Positions 1 through 4,242 of a stretch of DNA of 5,328 nucleotides are shown one piece after another. The DNA lies in NCBI GenBank assembly GCA_027365715.1, contig DAHXLZ010000050.1:1-5328 (forward strand), given 5' to 3'. Both the position numbers and the translations under genes were made by a program. Below the pieces are notes generated by a model, which was given only the letters and a program-made list of their open reading frames with translations, had not been told where the DNA came from and made no database searches. The stretch's first letter is position 1, and each line of letters starts with the position of its first letter. The DNA comes from Methanomassiliicoccales archaeon. GTDB lineage: Archaea > Thermoplasmatota > Thermoplasmata > Sysuiplasmatales > Sysuiplasmataceae.

Positions 1-2
1 GA

Positions 3-152
3 TATCTGTTCCTGCTTGCAGAGCGTAAGGCCGATGGATCCAGGAGCTTCAAAATCAGGGAAGGAGCCCCGCTTCCGACAAGCTATGGCGAAGACCTGTA
101 TGTGAAGATATTCGGCAACGGTGACAGGCCTGTGACAGCTCAAAAAGAGTGA
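3..152 (+). CDS. C-terminal tail of an unrecognised protein (5' end outside window)
   Basis: A reading frame open from the window edge gives 49 residues and ends at TGA 150-152. The tail begins YLFLLAERKADG and ends IFGNGDRPVTAQKE. Its codons are mostly G/C at the third position (CTG, CTC-type, AGG, GAG, GGC), as in a genuine gene, and the other two forward frames close early. I do not recognise the family. The charged, mixed tail with 'PTSYGEDLYVKIFG' could be the end of an IS transposase, and the region does contain mobile DNA, but that is a guess and no catalytic residues lie in the visible part. No terminator-like hairpin with a T-run follows the stop. The same frame continues into the possible gene debris described for 153-464, so this gene could itself be truncated. 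Confidence 0.5.
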   Translation, partial: YLFLLAERKADGSRSFKIREGAPLPTSYGEDLYVKIFGNGDRPVTAQKE

Positions 153-464
153 GGAATCGATTTTGAATTTGGAAAGGACGGAAGGAGTCCCCGGAGTTGA
201 GAAGCGCAGGGAACATAAGCCCACATCGTGGCCAACCTCTTCAATGTGCGGTGCGCACTCAGGGCTGAATAAGTACTGCAGCCCAAGCCGAGTATCAAGG
301 GCGAGAGCGTCGTGGCAGCTCCGGGCCAAAAAAATGCCGGCTTAGTGTATCTGAATACGGAGGTTGAGCGATGAAAGCCGTTCAATGGCAAAATTTTTCA
401 CTATCTGCAGTCTTCTCCGTAATGACGCGCCCCGTTGACAATTCACGCGAACTATGCAGCACGA
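153..464. other. 312-nt stretch without an intact gene; possible gene debris
   Basis: No convincing complete gene lies between the leftmost CDS and the pRiA4b-like gene. Open frames exist on both strands (about 60 codons plus from TTG 163, about 80 codons minus), but their composition is unconvincing and they have no usable ribosome site. In the plus frame at 153, 201, 219 and 273 there are short protein-like stretches separated by stops at 198, 216 and 270, for example AHIVANLFNVRCALRAE from 219. This pattern fits a decayed coding sequence better than a regulatory region. No tRNA, CRISPR repeat or IS terminal repeat was seen here. Confidence 0.35.
273..374 (+). pseudogene. Possible 3' remnant of a lost gene
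   Basis: After the in-frame TAA at 270 there are 33 codons (beginning VLQPKPSIKGES, ending LVYLNTEVER) closed by TGA 372-374. The codons are strongly G/C-ending (GTA CTG CAG CCC AAG CCG ... GAG AGC GTC GTG), as in a translated gene, but no start codon with a ribosome site is present. Its TGA overlaps the ATG at 371 in an ATGA arrangement, which is typical of translationally coupled operon neighbours. I read it as the last piece of a degraded gene that once preceded the ORF at 371. The family is not recognised, and it could also be a chance open stretch. Confidence 0.25.
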
Positions 465-478
465 TCAGTCGATTTTGA
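371..478 (+). CDS. 35-codon ORF or 5' remnant behind a good Shine-Dalgarno
   Basis: ATG 371 is preceded by GGAGGT at 359-364 with a 6-nt spacer, the best ribosome site in the left third of the window, and the ATG overlaps the stop of the frame at 273-374. The product starts MKAVQW, which resembles the opening residues of zinc-dependent alcohol dehydrogenases (MDR family). After that the sequence stops resembling the family, and it ends after 35 residues at TGA 476-478, running 14 nt into the 3' end of the convergent pRiA4b-like gene. The simplest reading is the 5' stub of a gene cut off by a deletion or rearrangement. A real small protein is also possible. The dehydrogenase idea rests on six residues and is weak. 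Confidence 0.25.
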   Translation: MKAVQWQNFSLSAVFSVMTRPVDNSRELCSTISRF

Positions 479-1112
479 ACTCATCCGAAAGACGTCGGTT
501 GACCGCATCGATGTCGAATACCACAGGATCGAAATCCGCTCCAGCCCACTCTCTCATAGAGTCGTGCTCGCTGCTGGCCGGGTCTGACAGAGTTTGCTTT
601 AATTTGCCGTATCCAAACGGGCCACCACAATCTTCTGGCGGGCAGGCCATTTGTCCGTCTAGGCAGACAGGAACCCGATCTGTATCTTGGCGCGCTGAAA
701 TTGCCTCAACGCGGATCTCGTGCTCCCATTTGTCGCCAAGATCGTAGATGTACCGGAATTTCGTCTTCGCCTGGCGGGCAACCGACTTAAGGCGCCTGCT
801 GTTTGCATATGCAGTCGGATAAGGAACAGTCATTCCTACCCACATACTGTCAATTCCGGAAGAAGTTCTGGGCATTATCCATTCATCCTTTGTCATGAAT
901 CCGTATACATGGTAGTCATCCCAGCCCATAACAATCTGGATGACGCGATGCAGCAATTCCAGTGTAGACTCGCCAAGAACTGCAATCCTTCGCCAGACAG
1001 GGGGGTCTGTTCCGCGCAACTTGATCTTAAGCCTGTAGACGCTCCATGAAGATGTTATCTGAGCAGATCGGCCAGATTTGGAACGATCGACTGGCTTTGC
1101 CCGGTGTGCCAT
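465..1112 (-). CDS. pRiA4b ORF-3-like family protein
   Basis: This 215-residue protein matches the plasmid pRiA4b ORF-3 family (PRiA4_ORF3) along nearly its whole length. In order one sees YRLKIKLRGTDPPVWRRI (about 26-43), the LHRVIQIVMGWDDYHVYGF block (about 54-72), YIYDLGDKWEHEI (about 121-133), the Cys/Gly-rich ACPPEDCGGPFGY (about 156-168) and EWAGADFDPVVFDIDAVNRRL (about 188-208). These are the family's conserved blocks, so the gene looks full length and intact. The molecular function is unknown. No membrane segment or signal peptide is seen, so it is probably cytoplasmic. The ATG at 1112 is the only sensible start: the next Met (about residue 62) lies inside the conserved domain. The first 20 or so residues are basic and outside the domain. 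No Shine-Dalgarno precedes it. Its start lies only 47 nt from the end of the neighbouring insertion sequence, so its promoter may be affected by that element. Confidence 0.9.
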   Translation of the reverse strand: MAHRAKPVDRSKSGRSAQITSSWSVYRLKIKLRGTDPPVWRRIAVLGESTLELLHRVIQIVMGWDDYHVYGFMTKDEWIMPRTSSGIDSMWVGMTVPYPTAYANSRRLKSVARQAKTKFRYIYDLGDKWEHEIRVEAISARQDTDRVPVCLDGQMACPPEDCGGPFGYGKLKQTLSDPASSEHDSMREWAGADFDPVVFDIDAVNRRLSDEFKID

Positions 1113-1159
1113 GTCTATGGAAATATCGCCGGCCTTACTTCTTGATTTCGCCTATTTGA

Positions 1160-1173
1160 CAGTAGTCCCGCAG
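1160..1173 (+). repeat. Left terminal inverted repeat of the IS
   Basis: CAGTAGTCCCGCAG here is matched exactly, in inverted orientation, by 2643-2656. The match stops at once on the outer side and becomes weak on the inner side, so 14 bp is the whole clear repeat. The start codon of the pRiA4b-like gene (1112, minus) lies 47 nt outside it. Confidence 0.85.
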
Positions 1174-1303
1174 ATAACATTACTGAATGAGGATTTTGAC
1201 CGTTCCCGTCTGTGTAACAGTTGATTTTGTTGGGAAGAAGATCCATATAGGACCCTGTCCATCCCTGAGGTAGATTTCTCTTCCTCTCCTTCTCTTTTGA
1301 TAC

Positions 1304-2461
1304 GTGGACTTGAGCCACAAGATAGGAAGGGATGGGATGAACAAGGCTGATAGAATAAGGGAAAGGCAAGTTAAATCATTTACCATGAAAACGCTTTCAG
1401 AACACATACACATCAGGACGGGACGTTCAAAGTACACCGGCGATACCGTCCTCGCCGTCCTCGTGTGGACGGCAATGTGCCACGAATTCGTCGAGGGTGT
1501 TGCGAGGAACATGCTGAACATCTGGAGAATGGCGGTGCCGTCGGGAGACACCGTGAGGAGATGGATCGAACGTCTCACTCCAGGGGATGTCAGGAGCTCT
1601 CTCCTCTCCTGCAACAGCGATGTGCTGGAGAAGGCGAGATCCATGCGCCTTCTCACACATCCTGTTGTGTGTGCGCTGGACTGCAACGACAGGGAATATT
1701 ACGGAAAGAAGACATCAGGACTCATTGTAGGCGGAAAGCACAAGAACGGCACGAATTGGTTCTACAGGATTGCGACACTCTGCGTTGTGGAGAAGGACAT
1801 CAGGTTTGAGATCGCAGCTGCGGAGTACAACGTCTTTTCCAGCCTTCCGAAGGTTGTGAGGAGACTGATTGAGGATGCCTTACGGCATGTGCGCATAAGG
1901 CACCTGCTCATGGACAGGGCATTCTCGACGGTCGAGATAAGACACATGCTGACGGACATGGGCATAAGCTACGTTATGCCGATAGAAACGAACGACAGAA
2001 TCGACCGAGAGGTGAAGGCAACACACGGTCTGCGTTTCAGGCACATTGAGTGGGTGACGACATTCAGGGGCATCACAGACACAACCACGCTCATAATAAT
2101 AGACAGGGACGAGGTCAAGCAACCGAAACACAGGAGCTCGAAATCTGTATACTGGCTTTATGTCACAAACATGTCCGTCACTGACGGAAATGTTGCAGAC
2201 GTATGCCGCTTTTACGATGCGCGCTGGGGCATCGAGAGCGGTTACAGGATTGACGATCACGAATTCACCGGCCTGACTACATCACACAACGAATCACTCA
2301 GGCTGTTCTACCTCTTCCTCTCAGTGCTGCTCAGGAACATATGGACACTGTTCAAACTGTTGCTCGGCTGCACCGGCGCCGGGAACGTGCCGCCGGTTGA
2401 GGAGTTCAGTGCAAGCGAGTTCAGGGAATGGTTCAGAAAGGAGTTCAGGTCTCCTTCCTGA
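1304..2461 (+). CDS. IS4-superfamily DDE transposase (ISH3-like)
   Basis: This is the transposase that cuts and joins the ends of the surrounding IS. Counting from GTG 1304 (385 aa), the RNase H-like catalytic triad can be placed at D126 (VCALDCND), D204 (HLLMDRAF) and E311 (YDARWGIESGYR). The last belongs to the Y-x2-R-x3-E signature (Y304, R307, E311) of IS4-type enzymes. The Lys expected seven residues after the Glu is Asp318 here, a variation I believe other archaeal relatives share. A hydrophobic C-terminal block (LRLFYLFLSVLLRNIWTLFKLLL, 332-354) follows, as is usual. The start is uncertain: ATG 1337 (374 aa, MNKADRIRERQ), preceded by the purine-rich AGGAAGGGA, is the more likely one, and 1304 gives only an 11-residue extension from a GTG. 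The frame has no stops or visible frameshifts. It sits alone inside the terminal repeats. Confidence 0.9.
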   Translation: MDLSHKIGRDGMNKADRIRERQVKSFTMKTLSEHIHIRTGRSKYTGDTVLAVLVWTAMCHEFVEGVARNMLNIWRMAVPSGDTVRRWIERLTPGDVRSSLLSCNSDVLEKARSMRLLTHPVVCALDCNDREYYGKKTSGLIVGGKHKNGTNWFYRIATLCVVEKDIRFEIAAAEYNVFSSLPKVVRRLIEDALRHVRIRHLLMDRAFSTVEIRHMLTDMGISYVMPIETNDRIDREVKATHGLRFRHIEWVTTFRGITDTTTLIIIDRDEVKQPKHRSSKSVYWLYVTNMSVTDGNVADVCRFYDARWGIESGYRIDDHEFTGLTTSHNESLRLFYLFLSVLLRNIWTLFKLLLGCTGAGNVPPVEEFSASEFREWFRKEFRSPS

Positions 2462-2556
2462 ACCTCTTTCCCATCCCTCCGCAATATTCAGATATGGTTC
2501 ATCACCGTTGTGTGAATGTTCGCACCGGCAGAATATACGTATTTCATTTGTACCCT

Positions 2557-2578
2557 GCAGCGTGAGCAGTCTCACTGC
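2557..2578 (+). other. Stem-loop in the transposase 3' untranslated region
   Basis: GTGAG 2562-2566 and CTCAC 2571-2575 pair around a CAGT tetraloop. Below a 2-nt bulge (2560-2561) the stem can extend by GCA/TGC (2557-2559 with 2576-2578). A further CCGGCAG (2525-2531) and CTGCCGG (2575-2581) form a competing, longer-range 7-bp pairing. There is no T-run after it, so a terminator role is unproven. It could help end transposase transcripts or shield the IS from read-through. Confidence 0.3.
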
Positions 2579-2642
2579 CGGAAAAGGCTTGTGAAGTGAA
2601 GAACAGTCATATGCCAATGGCTTATTGATGAAGCGGTTCCAC

Positions 2643-2656
2643 CTGCGGGACTACTG
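2643..2656 (-). repeat. Right terminal inverted repeat of the IS
   Basis: CTGCGGGACTACTG is the exact reverse complement of the left repeat at 1160-1173. Just outside it, GGGGT (2656-2660) and ACCCC (2669-2673) could form a small hairpin with an 8-nt loop that starts on the last base of the element. Confidence 0.85.
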
Positions 2657-2684
2657 GGGTTATCGGCTACCCCTGAGTAAAACG

Positions 2685-2690
2685 TATATA
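2685..2690 (+). promoter_or_regulatory. TATA box for the small zinc-ribbon-like gene
   Basis: TATATA lies inside GTAAAACGTATATAG, with an A-rich stretch just upstream where TFB would bind. By the usual archaeal spacing the transcript would start near 2714, leaving a leader of about 36 nt before ATG 2750. The box is 29 nt outside the right end of the IS, so the insertion did not remove this promoter. Confidence 0.55.
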
Positions 2691-2736
2691 GTACATCGTC
2701 TACTCATTACTAGATGGAATATTGAAGTCAATCAGA

Positions 2737-2742
2737 GAGGTG
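2737..2742 (+). promoter_or_regulatory. Shine-Dalgarno site fixing the start at 2750
   Basis: GAGGTG, complementary to the conserved 3' tail of 16S rRNA, is separated from ATG 2750 by 7 nt. It supports 2750 over the in-frame ATG at 2714, which is followed by TGA after only three codons. Confidence 0.65.
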
Positions 2743-2749
2743 TGAAAAA

Positions 2750-3121
2750 ATGGACCTGAGATGCGGATGCTGCGGAGGCAAGTTACGCTGGGCGGACCCA
2801 AATGTGCTCGAGACTGCTCCAAAGAGTGAAATCATAATCTTTACTTGTATGCAATGCAAGTGCGGCTATGACACATCAGCCAATAGAACACACGTGTGTG
2901 AAGAACTTGGAAAGAACGTCTTCAAATTCACCCCACCGTCTATTGACAAGAAGTCTATTGACAAGAAGGCCGGTAAAAACAGAATCAGGAAGAGCTACAG
3001 GACGGAGCTGCGTCCCATATTCAAACCGATGAAGACCCAGGAGCGTTTCGCGGGTAGAGAGAAAGACAGCAAGCATAGTTTTAGCAACATGCTCTTCGAG
3101 TTACTTTTCGGTGGTCCTTAG
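2750..3121 (+). CDS. Small unrecognised protein with a zinc-ribbon-like N-terminus
   Basis: This 123-residue protein belongs to no family I recognise. The N-terminus has two Cys pairs, C5-x2-C8 (in RCGCCGGKL) and C33-x2-C36 (in CMQCKCGYDT), 24 residues apart, with extra Cys at 7 and 38. This is the layout of a zinc ribbon, so metal binding is likely. From about residue 60 the protein is strongly basic and low in predicted structure (SIDKKSIDKKAGKNRIRKSYR), which would suit nucleic-acid contact. It ends with a short hydrophobic tail, MLFELLFGG (about 114-122). No signal peptide or membrane helix is seen. It has its own TATA box (2685) and a good ribosome site (2737-2742), so it looks like a real monocistronic gene. 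A 15-bp tandem duplication lies inside it. It converges on the membrane protein gene with only 20 nt between the stops. Confidence 0.7.
   Translation: MDLRCGCCGGKLRWADPNVLETAPKSEIIIFTCMQCKCGYDTSANRTHVCEELGKNVFKFTPPSIDKKSIDKKAGKNRIRKSYRTELRPIFKPMKTQERFAGREKDSKHSFSNMLFELLFGGP
2938..2968 (+). repeat. 15-bp perfect tandem duplication inside the small gene
   Basis: GTCTATTGACAAGAA occurs twice in a row (2938-2952 and 2953-2967), followed by one further matching G. It adds exactly five codons and produces SIDKKSIDKK in the protein at about residues 64-73, so the frame is kept. Exact identity at the wobble positions suggests a recent slippage event. Confidence 0.9.
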
Positions 3122-3141
3122 GTGGGTATGTAATGTGGCAA

Positions 3142-3984
3142 TCACTGTGGTTTGTGTTTGGCGCCCTGCTTCAATTCAGTTAACACTACATTGGCAATTT
3201 GAATGCCATCTCTGATACGTGAAGCTGGTACTGAATTGCCATGAATTACCAAATTTCGAAGCTTGACCAAGAAGCTGAGTGGGGGAATCAAATCTGCACC
3301 GATTGAATTCCGTGAATGCAGTTCATTTATCAATTGAGATGCGCTAAGAGATCTAACGGGCCTTTGAGTTATTTCTTTCCCCAAAAGTTCCCTCAATTGT
3401 TTTTCTATGTTTATGAAAATGCCAATAAATGCAAGTTTCATCTCCTCTGGATTCTTCGAGAGACTTGAATCTATGTACTTCTCAGTACCAACAGTTTCCC
3501 TAATCTTTTCACCCACAGGCCCAATCAAATTCTCCATCGCTTGCCTGTAATTTCGTGAACTGGCCATCAAACTCATGAGAATCGAAACACACATCAGGAT
3601 AAGTGACATTACCACAAATAATGCTGAAAAAGGTATACTACTAATCGCAGGAAGTTTGAATGAAGTAATGCCATAAGCTACAACGACTAACATTAACGCC
3701 ACGCCAAGGCCGAAAATCGCCCAGCTGATCGGGTAGAGTAACAATGATGCGCGCCAGTATTTTTCCCTTCCGTTATGGGCGTAAAGACTTGCTGACCCTG
3801 CTGTTAAAACAAAGAAAATCAAGGTCATGAGTATGATATCGGTTAAACCCTGAACTACAGAGGCTGATAAATTGGCCGTGTGAAGGAAACCAACTGCAGC
3901 GATCATGAGACCGGACAGAGTGGCAATTGGACCAAATATGTCCCGGGGTCGCATGATAGCATCTTGCTCGTTTTCTTCTGGCAT
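3142..3984 (-). CDS. Four-helix membrane protein with a C-terminal HEPN/DUF4145-like domain
   Basis: From ATG 3984 the product is 280 aa. Four hydrophobic segments are visible at about 17-37, 46-66, 80-106 and 117-140. The rest (about 141-280) is a soluble, helical region. Near its end lies LSFLVKLRNLVIHGNS, with R243-N244-x3-H248: the RNxxxH motif of HEPN-type domains, preceded by an amphipathic region (INIEKQLRELLGKE, 191-204) as in DUF4145-like proteins. HEPN domains are often RNA-cutting toxins or effectors, but some are inactive scaffolds, and the motif also occurs in proteins of unknown role, so nuclease activity is not shown. ATG 3984 is preferred over the in-frame TTG 3999 because GGGAGGA sits 6 nt before it, inside the longer reading. 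No partner gene lies in the same orientation: the gene diverges from the RfbH gene and converges on the small zinc-ribbon gene. Confidence 0.8.
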   Translation of the reverse strand: MPEENEQDAIMRPRDIFGPIATLSGLMIAAVGFLHTANLSASVVQGLTDIILMTLIFFVLTAGSASLYAHNGREKYWRASLLLYPISWAIFGLGVALMLVVVAYGITSFKLPAISSIPFSALFVVMSLILMCVSILMSLMASSRNYRQAMENLIGPVGEKIRETVGTEKYIDSSLSKNPEEMKLAFIGIFINIEKQLRELLGKEITQRPVRSLSASQLINELHSRNSIGADLIPPLSFLVKLRNLVIHGNSVPASRIRDGIQIANVVLTELKQGAKHKPQ

Positions 3985-3990
3985 AATTGT

Positions 3991-3997
3991 TCCTCCC
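3991..3997 (-). promoter_or_regulatory. Shine-Dalgarno site that fixes the start at 3984
   Basis: Read on the minus strand, GGGAGGA is followed by ACAATT and ATG 3984. This strong, well-spaced site shows that the in-frame TTG at 3999 lies in the leader and that five residues should not be counted in the protein. Confidence 0.75.
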
Positions 3998-4025
3998 AAA
4001 ATGTTGTAAGCCCTTGTCCCGTTAC

Positions 4026-4032
4026 AATTAAT
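4026..4032 (-). promoter_or_regulatory. Possible TATA box for the membrane HEPN-like gene
   Basis: On the minus strand ATTAATT is centred about 27 nt before position 4002, which would give a leader of about 18 nt that just contains the ribosome site at 3991-3997. Other A/T-rich stretches upstream (around 4063-4075 and 4124-4131) could serve instead, so this is one candidate among several. Confidence 0.3.
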
Positions 4033-4212
4033 CGCACGATACGACCAAATGCAAGCAGCGATAGATAATTCTCAAAATACACACCGATTGCAATAATCCC
4101 GATTCTCACTGCATATTCTTGAGATTTAAACTCTTACTCCCGCCGTTTTATGTAACTGGTATCTCGATTCCCCAAGAAAAAGGTAAGGAGTTACGGTTTA
4201 ATCGACACAATC

Positions 4213-4219
4213 TTATAAT
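4213..4219 (+). promoter_or_regulatory. TATA box placed for a leaderless RfbH transcript
   Basis: TTATAAT is centred about 27 nt before ATG 4243, the distance archaea usually keep between TATA box and transcription start. No Shine-Dalgarno lies between them. Together these suggest that transcription starts at or next to the A of the start codon. Confidence 0.5.
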
Positions 4220-4242
4220 TTGCAAGAATAGGGATTCAAGGC

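Larger units (their letters stand above)
1160..2656 (+). mobile_element. Complete IS4-superfamily insertion sequence, about 1.5 kb (ISH3-like)
   Basis: Two perfect 14-bp inverted copies of CAGTAGTCCCGCAG, at 1160-1173 and (reverse complement) 2643-2656, bracket a single DDE transposase gene and define an element of 1497 bp. This size fits archaeal IS4-related groups such as ISH3. The transposase reading frame is open throughout, so the element may still be active. The bases next to the two ends differ (left flank TTTGA, right flank GGGTT), so no target-site duplication is visible. Either the ends belong to different insertion events, a later deletion or recombination removed one flank, or the true tips lie a few bases away. 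The family assignment rests on transposase motifs and is tentative at subgroup level. Confidence 0.85.

Noticed and set aside
157..479. 11-bp direct repeat TCGATTTTGAA at 157-167 and 469-479 flanking the gene debris
   Set aside because: A few 11-bp matches are expected by chance in about 5 kb, and neither copy sits at a recognisable element end, so I do not claim an attachment site or a target duplication.
1180..1686. 168-codon minus-strand open frame over the start of the transposase gene
   Set aside because: It lies opposite the well-supported transposase, has no ribosome site, and its residues show no family motif. It is a by-product of the coding bias of the other strand.
2656..2673. GGGGT/ACCCC hairpin beside the right IS end
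   Set aside because: Only five base pairs with an 8-nt loop and no T-run. It is too weak to call a terminator or an origin, although it overlaps the last base of the element.
3122..3165. T-rich stretch after the small gene as a terminator
   Set aside because: The T-runs are short (at most three) and interrupted by G, and they lie inside the coding end of the convergent gene, so no terminator can be assigned.
3903..4109. 68-codon minus-strand frame starting MRIGIIAIGVYFENYL in the divergent promoter region
   Set aside because: It needs a GTG without a ribosome site and overlaps the well-supported start and ribosome site of the membrane protein gene, so the region is better read as leader and promoter.
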